DNA from: Paenibacillus_E sp052115445
Lineage (GTDB): Bacteria; Bacillota; Bacilli; Paenibacillales; NBRC-103111
DNA: 64,000 bases
NCBI RefSeq assembly: GCF_052115445.1
Contig: NZ_JBFRGR010000005.1
Coordinates: forward strand, 124,001-188,000
Reading direction: 5' to 3'
Of this stretch, positions 49,384 to 57,900 are shown piece after piece. The first letter of the stretch is position 1. Each line of letters begins with the position of its first letter. The notes beneath the pieces were generated by a model. The model searched no databases, had not been told where the DNA came from, and worked only from the letters and a program-made list of their open reading frames with translations. The position numbers and the translations under genes were made by a program.

Positions 49384-50583
49384 ATGATGTTAAAAAGAAT
49401 GCTGCTGCTGTTAGCGATAACAAGTATCGCTTTAACAGGGTGTAAATCTTCCGGACAGGCGAGTGGTCAAGTAACGGTTTCAGAATCACCGATATCGAGT
49501 ACAGTGGCGAAGGTGGAGCCAACGGCAACTCCTGCGACTCCTAGTGCAGAACCGACAACCGTACCGACCAAAGGCAGTGAGGGCTCAACGGCTCTTATGA
49601 AAGGGGTAACTGCCTTAAGGCTAGCAGATGCTCAAAAGGGCTGGATTGGAGGCAAAGGGTGGATCGCTCATACCGATGACGGTGGCGGGAAGTGGAAGGT
49701 GCAGGTGCAGTACACGGGCATTGGTGAGGTAGGGCAGCTATTTGCCTTGAATGATCAGGATGCGTGGGCAACAGAGAAAGAAACGGGGAAGCTGTTTAGT
49801 ACGAAGGATGGTGGAACCAAATGGTCGACAGTCGGTACCGTTCCCAATCAAGCGTTCCTCCATTTCGTGTCGAAGCAGGAAGCTTTTAGCGGCAATGCAC
49901 ATACCGTAGATGGTGGTGTCAAATGGGCGAAGCTTCCAGTTCCTGAAGGTATCAAAGGGGATGCCTATTTTCATGATAATAAGAATGGCTGGGCTGTTCG
50001 ACAAGCTCAGGATAAAATCGAAGTGCTTCGCACGCAGGACGGCGGGCAAAATTGGAAATCTGTGATGTCACGTCCAACCGTCGCGACATTAACAGGAACC
50101 GTCATTCGCTCCGCTGGCGCGGATGACGCGTGGATCGAGCTGATTGGGGAATCGGGGATGACACAAACCTCGTATTCGCTGTTTCATACCAAAGACGGCG
50201 GGAAGACCTGGCAGACCGTGCTGGTGAACAGCACGGCAGGTGGAGGACCGGCCCCTGGATTCCCTATGGGGGATACGTCGGGGCCGAAGAACACGGGCTC
50301 GAAGCCCGGCCCTCTCTACGTCGTGAACACCGACGTAGCGTTCATGGGCGGCAGCTGCCCGGCATGCGACAAGCCAAACTCCGTCGGCTGGACGAAGGAC
50401 GGCGGCAAGACCTGGGTGAACGGAACGGAGTCGTTCACGGGGTACGGCGATCTGCTGCTCGGCATGGCAGACGCGAATAGCGGCTGGCTCATCACGAATG
50501 ATAATGAGCAGCCGAGTGTCATGTACACCACCCGCAGCGGTGGTGTGAACTGGAACAAGGTGCATACCTTCGATGCACCTTAA
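49384..50583 (+). CDS. lipoprotein with Ycf48/BNR-type beta-propeller
   Basis: A 399-residue lipoprotein. The signal peptide ends at the lipobox SIALTGCKS. A Thr/Pro/Ser-rich linker (~30-65) is followed by a beta-propeller in which each blade carries a DGG-x-KW-like Asp box: HTDDGGGKWKV, STKDGGTKWST, RTQDGGQNWKS, HTKDGGKTWQT, WTKDGGKTWVN. The repeat resembles Ycf48-like and sialidase BNR repeats, but it lacks sialidase catalytic residues. The function is unknown and probably binding. The ribosome site is GAAGGGAG. Confidence 0.85.
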   Translation: MMLKRMLLLLAITSIALTGCKSSGQASGQVTVSESPISSTVAKVEPTATPATPSAEPTTVPTKGSEGSTALMKGVTALRLADAQKGWIGGKGWIAHTDDGGGKWKVQVQYTGIGEVGQLFALNDQDAWATEKETGKLFSTKDGGTKWSTVGTVPNQAFLHFVSKQEAFSGNAHTVDGGVKWAKLPVPEGIKGDAYFHDNKNGWAVRQAQDKIEVLRTQDGGQNWKSVMSRPTVATLTGTVIRSAGADDAWIELIGESGMTQTSYSLFHTKDGGKTWQTVLVNSTAGGGPAPGFPMGDTSGPKNTGSKPGPLYVVNTDVAFMGGSCPACDKPNSVGWTKDGGKTWVNGTESFTGYGDLLLGMADANSGWLITNDNEQPSVMYTTRSGGVNWNKVHTFDAP

Positions 50584-50587
50584 ACGA

Positions 50588-50628
50588 AATGCCACCGCGG
50601 CTGTCTTCGCGCGGTGGCATTTTTTTTC
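50588..50628 (+). terminator. terminator of the beta-propeller lipoprotein gene
   Basis: AATGCCACCGCG (50588-50599) pairs with CGCGGTGGCATT through 50621 around a short loop, followed by eight T. Confidence 0.9.
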
Positions 50629-50639
50629 ATGCAGCTAGC

Positions 50640-50935
50640 TACTCCCCACACTCCGCACCACATGTCTATTCATAAGACATATCGCACCCCGGATCTCACT
50701 CAGCTACTCCCATACTCATCACACTCCGCGCCACATGCCATAACATGCAGCACCAATCGAATCCCGCACCACTTGTCTACTTGCACGATACATCATGTAA
50801 CATATGTCTACTCGCACGCCACATCGCACCCCGGACCACACCCAGCTACTCTCGCACACCCACCACACTCCGCACCATTTGCCGTAACACGCACCACCTT
50901 CACCGTCAGCATACGCCAACCCAAACTCACCGCCG
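50640..50935. repeat. C-rich, G-poor tract with a degenerate ~100-bp tandem repeat
   Basis: Two related blocks, roughly 50648-50754 and 50800-50910, share CGCACCCCGGA, CAGCTACTC, CACACTCCGC and CC(A/G)TAACA in the same order. The top strand is poor in G. A 110-codon frame crosses it but reads as low-complexity His/Thr/Pro with no ribosome site, so I treat the tract as non-coding. It runs directly into array D. Confidence 0.6.
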
Positions 50936-50943
50936 CAGCAGAT

Positions 50944-51128
50944 TAGATGGATTTCCTCCATCTATTTCAGTCGGGTTTCCGTGTTTTCAGCGATTAGATG
51001 GATTTCCTACAGCTAAATGAGCCGGAAGTAGTGGGAATGCTCGAATTCGATGAAATTAGATGTAGTTTTTCCATCTAAATCCAATTCCGAATGAATTTTG
51101 AAGAAAATAGATGGAGGTTTTCCAGTTA
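50944..51128. repeat. four-unit inverted-repeat array, copy D
   Basis: Units of 8+5+8 bp start at 50944, 50995, 51057 and 51108, with spacings of 51, 62 and 51 bp. Left/right arms are TAGATGGA/TCCATCTA (perfect), TAGATGGA/TACAGCTA, TAGATGTA/TCCATCTA and TAGATGGA/TCCAGTTA. It fills the gap between two convergent genes. Confidence 0.95.
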
Positions 51129-51192
51129 TTCGCGTCGGGTGAAGATCGTGACTTCCCGCCAGCCAGCACTCCGCAACGAAAGTTAGGTCTGC

Positions 51193-51224
51193 CATTCATT
51201 CATTCATTCATTCATTCACTCACT
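51193..51224. repeat. microsatellite (CATT)6(CACT)2
   Basis: Six CATT copies (51193-51216) and two CACT copies (51217-51224), just past the 3' end of the minus-strand membrane protein gene. It is not in a coding frame or promoter. Confidence 0.9.
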
Positions 51225-51238
51225 CAACACAAACCCAC

Positions 51239-51745
51239 TCACTTCGTAGGCGTATCACTCCCGTTTCCATTCCCATTCCCGTTCCCGTTCGTTCCATTCG
51301 TATTCTTCCCGTTGAAGAACGTCGATGTTAGATCACGCAGCTTCTCCATGAACTTTCCGTAGCCGTAACCAGTCAGAAAAGCTATGCTGATACGCGCTGA
51401 CATCGAGTCGCCAACTTCCAGCAGCATAATACCGCTCGCGAATAGGATAATCGTGATAATCGCAGAGCCGAAGCACAGGATAGGCCGCATGAGGTACCAA
51501 TAGATCCACTGTGTGGTGAGCTCTTGATAATGCTCATGAAACATGCGCAAACCATATAGGGCACCACCAAGCGCTCCTGCAAAGCCGAAGCAAGCATACT
51601 CATGATAGAGGACGAAATCAACGCCCAGTATTTTGCGTTCAAAAGAACTGCTGCCAAGCACGGCCATCATCCACAGGCTGCCAACAAACCAGATCATTAA
51701 ATAAGCAAAAATAGCTTGCTTGCCGAATCGGTGAATGGGATTCAT
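51239..51745 (-). CDS. membrane protein with Asn-Gly repeat tail
   Basis: A 168-residue protein with three to four predicted spans (~10-32, 45-68, 85-110, 115-135) and a tail of alternating Asn-Gly (NGNGNGNGNG) encoded by a hexanucleotide repeat. I do not recognise the family. The tail is low-complexity and may vary in length between strains. It lies downstream of the glycosyltransferase gene on the same strand, with a hairpin between them. It may be co-regulated with that lipid-modifying enzyme, which is only inferred from position. Confidence 0.75.
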   Translation of the reverse strand: MNPIHRFGKQAIFAYLMIWFVGSLWMMAVLGSSSFERKILGVDFVLYHEYACFGFAGALGGALYGLRMFHEHYQELTTQWIYWYLMRPILCFGSAIITIILFASGIMLLEVGDSMSARISIAFLTGYGYGKFMEKLRDLTSTFFNGKNTNGTNGNGNGNGNGSDTPTK

Positions 51746-51750
51746 AACAA

Positions 51751-51798
51751 AACACCGCCCTTACAATGGATACTACCATTGTATGAGCGGTGTTTTTG
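51751..51798 (-). terminator. hairpin at the end of the glycosyltransferase gene
   Basis: AACACCGC (51751-51758) pairs with GCGGTGTT, and ACAATGG (51763-51769) pairs with CCATTGT, forming a two-part stem that includes the glycosyltransferase stop codon. On the minus strand a TTTTGTT follows. It lies 6 bases from the start of the next gene, so it could also limit its expression. Confidence 0.7.
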
Positions 51799-52960
51799 AT
51801 GATGCCTGAATATAGGAACGATTATCCGACTGCTCCAGGTACGCAATGATCGCTGTTGCACAGCTTTGATCTTCCTCATTCTGTTCTTCACGAATGTCTG
51901 TTCTCCGCTTTGCAAGCTCGGGATATTGCTCGAGCAGCAGTTTAAACCAGTGGTCAATCATCGCGACCGATGTGATGCGCTGTCCGTAGCCATTTTCCTG
52001 GAAATAGGTGCAATTTTTCTCTTCTTGCCCTGGAATCGGGCTGTAGAACAGCATGGGAATACCCTTGGCCATTGCCTCTGTGCAGGTCATCCCGCCTGGC
52101 TTCGTAATCAACAGATCGGCGATATCCATAAGTTTGCTAATTTCGGTGGTATAGCCAATCAGATGGATGTTCGGCTGACGGAAGACATCCTCCTCCAGCA
52201 GCTGGAGTCGTGCTTTCTCATTCGTGCCTAGACAGATCAGCAGCTGAATATCCTTACTCCAGCTCGCTAAATAAGTCAGCATCTCTTCTTTTTCCTCTTT
52301 CTTAAAAACACCCCAGCCACCACCCATGACCATGACGGTAGGCATAGCTTTGAGACCAAATTCTTGACGAATATGTTCTTTGCTATGGGCCTTGCGGAAA
52401 TTAGGATGAACCGGAATACCAGTCACCTCAATGCGCTTGTCCTGAACGCCACAATCCATGAGACGCTCTCTCACAAGAGGCGTGGATACCAAATATTTGT
52501 CCACTGCTGAGTCTATCCACGTTCCATGAACATCGTAATCGGTGATTACAGTGAAGAGAGGGATATCCAGTCCCTCGCGCTTTAACCTAGAGACAATGAT
52601 GCTTGGGAATGGATGTGTACAGACGATTAAATCAGGTTTCAACTGCTTGATAACGGCTCTAGTTCGTGAATAAAAGATGCGATGCAACACGAGACTGGCT
52701 ACACGACTCGGCCTTTTATCATAGTGATGTCGATAGAGCATACCGTACAGTCTGGGGTGTGATGTTACCGTGCGGCGGTATGCCGAGAAGACCCAGGGTG
52801 CTAAGGTAGGATGCAAAAAAGCGCCAAGCTCAATCACGCGGGTAATCATGTCTGACGAGGATTGCCGAAGCTCGCCGGCCAGCGCATGAGCAGCTTGTGT
52901 ATGTCCTTTCCCAAAGCCCTCAGATAATAGCAAAATCCGTTTTTTACGCAAGGAACTCAC
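51773..52960 (-). CDS. MGDG-synthase-type glycolipid glycosyltransferase
   Basis: A 395-residue GT-B enzyme of family GT28 type (MGDG synthase/UgtP-like). ILLLSEGFGKGHTQAAHAL is the conserved N-terminal glycine-rich loop, PDLIVCTHPFPSIIVSRL and FTVITDYDVHGTW are acceptor-side motifs, and ITKPGGMTCTEAMAKGIPML is the nucleotide-sugar binding segment. It probably adds sugar to diacylglycerol to make membrane glycolipids, which could anchor lipoteichoic acid. The ATG at 52960 has AAGGTGAG upstream. The gene is the third of a minus-strand row (HD protein, tdk, this, membrane protein). Confidence 0.88.
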   Translation of the reverse strand: MSSLRKKRILLLSEGFGKGHTQAAHALAGELRQSSSDMITRVIELGAFLHPTLAPWVFSAYRRTVTSHPRLYGMLYRHHYDKRPSRVASLVLHRIFYSRTRAVIKQLKPDLIVCTHPFPSIIVSRLKREGLDIPLFTVITDYDVHGTWIDSAVDKYLVSTPLVRERLMDCGVQDKRIEVTGIPVHPNFRKAHSKEHIRQEFGLKAMPTVMVMGGGWGVFKKEEKEEMLTYLASWSKDIQLLICLGTNEKARLQLLEEDVFRQPNIHLIGYTTEISKLMDIADLLITKPGGMTCTEAMAKGIPMLFYSPIPGQEEKNCTYFQENGYGQRITSVAMIDHWFKLLLEQYPELAKRRTDIREEQNEEDQSCATAIIAYLEQSDNRSYIQASSKTPLIQW

Positions 52961-52984
52961 CTTTCTTTATAAATCATATCTATC

Positions 52985-53560
52985 CTAGGTGCGATCTGTT
53001 TTTTTCTTAGATGCATAGCATTTACGACATACTGGAACGTAGCTTTCATTCCCGCCGATCTGGATCTGCTCACCATGGAAGATAGGAACGCCGTCTTTGC
53101 AACGCATGTTCATGATTGCCTTTTTATCACAATACCAACAAACGGTTTTAATTTCTTCGATCGTATCCGCCACAGCCAAAAGTGCATTGCTGCCTTCAAA
53201 TAATTGTCCCATGAAATCAGCGCGAAGCCCGTAAGCGATAACGGGAATATCCAGTTCATCGACGACTTCAATCAACTGAGAGACTTGGGCTTTGTTCAAG
53301 AACTGAGCCTCGTCGACCAAAATGCAATTCGGACGCTCGGTCTGCGCTAAAGCGACCATATCCAAATGTTCGTCTACGACGATAGCTCCTTTTTGCATAC
53401 CGATGCGGGAAGCGACTTTACCAACACCGAAGCGATCATCCATAACGGAAGTGAGGAGAAGTACTTTTTTGCCCTGTTCCTCATAATTATGAGCTACGCG
53501 TAAGACTTCAATCGATTTACCGCTATTCATTGTGCCATAACGAAAGTACAATTTTGCCAA
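52985..53560 (-). CDS. tdk: thymidine kinase
   Basis: A 191-residue salvage enzyme that phosphorylates thymidine to dTMP. The P-loop is RYGTMNSGKS, the Walker B LVDEAQFL, and the structural zinc site has CWYC and CRKC in the C-terminal lasso region. These are the features of type II thymidine kinases, and the length is normal. The gene sits 24 bases upstream of the glycosyltransferase and 26 bases after an HD-domain gene on the same strand, so they may be co-transcribed. Ribosome site GGGACTG is weak. Confidence 0.96.
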   Translation of the reverse strand: MAKLYFRYGTMNSGKSIEVLRVAHNYEEQGKKVLLLTSVMDDRFGVGKVASRIGMQKGAIVVDEHLDMVALAQTERPNCILVDEAQFLNKAQVSQLIEVVDELDIPVIAYGLRADFMGQLFEGSNALLAVADTIEEIKTVCWYCDKKAIMNMRCKDGVPIFHGEQIQIGGNESYVPVCRKCYASKKKTDRT

Positions 53561-53586
53561 GCTGGGACAGTCCCTTCTGCGGATGT

Positions 53587-54564
53587 TTATATGGTGAAAA
53601 AATAAGTTGCGGCCATGCTATCCAGTTCAGCCAGCTTCACAGCAGCTTGAAAGCTAACTTCAGAGGCGAGTTTTTCGCCAATTAGTGGTTGTTTTCTGTA
53701 AACCTTCCCGATATTGACCTCGATGCTACCTCGTACGGGTTCTTGTGTAATTTGAATGCGATGAGGCTCATACATGAGCACATGGATCGTTTCGCGAGCC
53801 GTTTCATTATTGCTCTGCAGCAGCTCCTGAATCAACTCATGATCCATGAGTGCGGGGATTCGATCCTTCATGCCTGGATTTGCCTCGCAATGATGTGCCG
53901 TTGCTTTCGCCAGCAGCGCATCCATGGCTAGAAACTGCGGGTGCAGGATAAGTCGATGTTCTTCAACAATCGCATCAATAAGTGCCGTGGCTGAAGCCTC
54001 ATTCGCTTCTATGTAGGGTCCGCGTAAGCGAAGTCCTTTCACTATTTCCGAAGGCGGCAGCGTCTGACGACCCGCATAGTAAGTATCGCGCAGGAAGCTA
54101 TCCAAGTGGTCGAGTCCAAGAACCGTGGATTTGTTCGTTAACGGTGTTTCTTGTTTCAAAAGATCAATAATGGCCCGCGGCGAAATGCCGTGCTTGATCA
54201 GAATATCGGCGATGATGCCTTGCCCGATTAACTGTTCGGTCTGACGGTGATGATTATACCCAAGTGTCCGCTCAACCGCATGGGAGAAAGGCAGGTGCCC
54301 GATATCATGGAGCAGTGCCGCAATGCGCAGATGAGGATCTTCTGGGCAAAAGTGAGCCATGAGTGACCAAACGCCAACCGTATGTTCGAATCGTGAATGT
54401 GTAAGTGGTGAAAATAGAGCCGAGGCTCCGAAATGATGTAAAAACTTCAGGCGGCGTACCGGCTTTGAGCGGAAAAGCTCAATTTCAACCGGATGAGCTT
54501 CTAGCTGCCATTGATAAAGAGGCTCAGTAATCATGCCGTCCCCAAAAGTATGCTGTATACTCAA
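53587..54564 (-). CDS. HD-domain phosphohydrolase (YdhJ/YwfO-like)
   Basis: A 325-residue protein of the dGTPase/SAMHD1-like HD superfamily. Metal ligands are in order: His in THSRFEHTVGVW, HD in AALLHDIGHLPFSH, and Asp in LGLDHLDSF. The preceding FLHHFGAS loop fits the substrate channel of this group. B. subtilis YdhJ-like proteins have this size; the substrate is not established, but a deoxynucleotide triphosphate is possible. Being next to thymidine kinase supports a nucleotide role. An AGGAGGAG ribosome site lies before the ATG. Confidence 0.87.
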   Translation of the reverse strand: MSIQHTFGDGMITEPLYQWQLEAHPVEIELFRSKPVRRLKFLHHFGASALFSPLTHSRFEHTVGVWSLMAHFCPEDPHLRIAALLHDIGHLPFSHAVERTLGYNHHRQTEQLIGQGIIADILIKHGISPRAIIDLLKQETPLTNKSTVLGLDHLDSFLRDTYYAGRQTLPPSEIVKGLRLRGPYIEANEASATALIDAIVEEHRLILHPQFLAMDALLAKATAHHCEANPGMKDRIPALMDHELIQELLQSNNETARETIHVLMYEPHRIQITQEPVRGSIEVNIGKVYRKQPLIGEKLASEVSFQAAVKLAELDSMAATYFFTI

Positions 54565-54940
54565 ACAGAGCTCCTCCTAAGATGTGGGATCTGGATGTAT
54601 GTTCTAGCGGTATTAGCTATCATAGCATGAAACATAGAAAGTTTGCTATCACATGCACACCCAGTCGTATTTATATAGGAAATGCGAACATTTATCGTGC
54701 CTATACACTATGATCCAACTGGTGATTCTATTAAAATGAAAACCTTTTCAATTTAAATATTTTTAAATTGAACTATAGGAAACCAAGTGTTAATATAATA
54801 GAAAAAATATTGAGAATATTTCCTCTACTTATTGCGGATGTAGTCGAAATATGAAGCATTGAATTTTTACTTTTTAGTACTTTAAAGCAGCATGCGTTTA
54901 ACAAAGTCCAGCGAAAACGAGGGAAGAAAGGTTGCACAAC
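54565..54940. other. intergenic control region of the glutamate synthase operon
   Basis: A 376-base gap between divergent genes. It holds a perfect 11-bp inverted repeat and a likely promoter (listed separately), then about 140 bases of leader before the large-subunit gene. I see no coding frame or known riboswitch. Confidence 0.5.
54747..54796 (+). promoter_or_regulatory. glutamate synthase promoter with overlapping palindrome
   Basis: TTCAATTTAAA (54747-54757) and TTTAAATTGAA (54762-54772) are perfect reverse complements with a 4-bp gap. The right arm overlaps a -35 TTGAAC (54768-54773), 17 bp before a -10 TAATAT (54791-54796). The palindrome is a good operator candidate for a nitrogen or carbon regulator. 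It does not match the TnrA/GlnR or classic GltC boxes as I know them. Confidence 0.65.
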
Positions 54941-57900
54941 ATGACTATTAATGGATTACCTCCCAAACAGGGATTGTACGATCCGAGGAATGAGCATGAT
55001 GCTTGTGGTATAGGCTTTGTTGCCAATATCAAGGGTGTCAAATCTCATGCCATCGTCAAGCAAGCGCTTCGTGTACTTTGTAATTTGGATCATCGCGGTG
55101 GGCAAGGTTGTGAACAGAATACGGGAGATGGCGCAGGCATTTTAATGCAAATTCCAGACGCGTATTTTCAATCCGCATGTGAACAAGAGAACATTAAACT
55201 TCCAATTTCCGGCAGTTATGGCGTAGGTATGGTGTATTTACCGCAAGAATTAGAGGCACGTCAAGCTTGTGAAAGTACCATTGAGCGAATAGTCAAACAA
55301 GAAGGGCAACAATTTCTAGGATGGAGAACCGTTCCAACCAATAACAGTTCGTTAGGCGATTCTGCAATATCCGCTGAACCGTATGTTCGTCAGGTGTTTA
55401 TTGGTCAAAGCGTGGATACTGCGACAAATCTTGATTTTGAGCGCAAGCTATACATTATTCGTAAATTATCTGAAAACGCTATCAAAATATCCCATCCGGG
55501 ATCGCAATTTTACTATTCTAGCTTGTCTAGCAGGACGATTGTATATAAAGGGATGTTAACACCTGAGCAGGTGGATGCGTATTACGTGGAGTTGCAAGAT
55601 GAGAAGGTAGAATCTGCCTTAGCGCTTGTTCACTCCCGTTTCAGCACCAACACGTTTCCAAGCTGGGAACGTGCGCATCCGTACCGTTATTTGATTCATA
55701 ATGGTGAGATCAATACACTTCGTGGTAACGTCAACTGGATGCATGCACGTCAAGCGATGTGTGACTCTGAATTATTTGGTGAAGATTTTGGGCGCATTCT
55801 TCCTGTTATTGATACCGATGGTTCCGATTCCCAAATGTTTGATAATACCCTAGAGTTCCTGATGCTTTCAGGTCGTTCATTGCCGCATGCCGCCATGATG
55901 ATGGTACCCGAGCCTTGGTCCAAACATGAAGGTATGGATGATGATAAAAAGGCGTTCTACGAGTATCACAGCACCTTGATGGAGCCGTGGGATGGTCCTG
56001 CAGCGATTGCTTTCACAGATGGCAGTCAAATCGGAGCGATTCTTGATCGTAACGGTTTGCGTCCTTCTCGTTATTATGTAACGACGGACGATTTCATCGT
56101 GCTTGCTTCTGAGGTTGGTGTGTTGGATATCGAGCCTGAGCGTATTTTGTACAAAGACCGTCTGAGGCCGGGACGTATGCTGCTTGTCGATACGGTAGAA
56201 GGTCGTATCGTGACGGATGAAGAAATCAAGAGCGGCATCGCTAGCGAGCAGCCGTATCGCGATTGGTTGAATGAGCATCTCGTTTCTTTAGAGGATCTGG
56301 AAGAGGCCCCAATTGTACTTAGCTCTGACCATGATACGATTCTGCAGCGCCAGCAAGCTTTTGGCTATACCTTCGAACAATTGCGTAAGACTCTTGAGCC
56401 TATGGGCAAAACAGGTGTGGATCCGATCGGTTCCATGGGTACGGATGCGCCACTGGCAGTGCTTTCGGATCGTCCGCAGCTGCTTTATAACTATTTTAAA
56501 CAATTATTCGCACAAGTAACGAATCCGCCAATTGATGCGAACTTTGAAGAAATTATTACGGCGCAGGGCACCACGATTGGGCCAGAGCGCAACCTGATTA
56601 AGCCGGAGCCAGAGAGCTGTCGTCAAATTCGTTTGAAGTCGCCGTTCCTCTCCAACGATGAGTTGGCGAAGCTGCGTCATATTCAGCGTGATGGTTTCAA
56701 AACGGTCACCTTGCCGACGCTTTTCGAAGCATCAGCAGGCACAGCGGGCCTCGAGAGTGCTATGCAGTCCTTGTACACGGCAGCAGATCAAGCCATTGTC
56801 GATGGAGCAACGCTGCTCATTCTGTCCGACCGTGGTGTAGATAGCGTAAACGCGCCGATTCCAGCACTTTTGGCAACGTCGGGCTTACATCACCATTTGA
56901 TCCGTCAAGGCACTCGGACGAAAGTCAGCTTGCTTGTCGAGTCTGGTGAGCCGCGTGAAGTGCACCATTTTGCCCTATTGCTCGGCTATGGCGCAGGCGC
57001 GATCAACCCTTATCTGGCGTTAGAAACGCTAGATGACATGATTCAGCGTAAGCAGCTAGTTGGTGTTGATCATGAGAAGGCGATCTATAACTACATCAAA
57101 GCGGTGACGAAAGGTGTAGTCAAAGTGTTAGCGAAAATGGGTATTTCCACCATTCAGAGCTATCGCGGGGCGCAAATTTTCGAAGCGATTGGCTTGAGCC
57201 AAGAGTTGGTAGATAGCTACTTCACTTGGACGTATACCCCAGTGGGTGGTATTGGTATCGAAATGGTTGCGAAGGAAGCCTTGATGCGTCACAGCCGTGC
57301 GTTCTCTGAACAAGAAGGACGCGATCGCGTGCTGGATACAGGTGGCCACTTGCAATGGCGCAGAGATGGGGAAGATCACATCTATACGCCAGAAACTGTG
57401 CATGCTTTGCAATCTGCTGTTCGCACGAACAACTATGCTCAGTATAAAAATTTCTCCAAACTCGTCAAACGTGAAGACGAGAAATATATGGCTCTACGCG
57501 GACTGCTGAGCTTCAAAGCAGGACGCACACCGATTCCGATCGAAGAGGTGGAACCGATCGAGTCGATCTTCAAGCGCTTCAAGACAGGAGCCATGTCCTA
57601 CGGCTCCATCTCCAAAGAAGCGCATGAAACGATCGCGATCGCGATGAACCGCATCGGCGGCAAGAGCAACACCGGCGAAGGCGGCGAGCATCCGGAGCGT
57701 TTCACGCCAGATGCGAACGGCGATCTTCGCCGCAGTGCCATTAAGCAGGTGGCGTCCGGCCGCTTCGGCGTCACGAGCCACTATCTCGTCAACGCTGACG
57801 AGATTCAGATCAAGATGGCGCAGGGCGCGAAGCCCGGCGAGGGCGGCCAACTCCCGGGAACCAAGGTATACCCTTGGGTAGCCGAGGTTCGCGGAGTTAC

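Noticed and set aside
50640..50935. C-rich tract as a possible structured RNA gene
   Set aside because: No stable extended pairing could be traced by eye, and the sequence is better described as a degenerate tandem repeat.
50614..50946. A 110-codon open frame on the plus strand
   Set aside because: It crosses a G-poor tandem-repeat tract, has no ribosome site, and reads as low-complexity His/Thr/Pro.
50944..51128. Array D considered as a CRISPR array
   Set aside because: Units are diverged and palindromic, spacing alternates between two values, there are only four units, and no cas genes are present.
54901..54940. Glutamate synthase start at the TTG 54932
   Set aside because: The ATG three codons later has better spacing from the ribosome site and matches the family's short propeptide.
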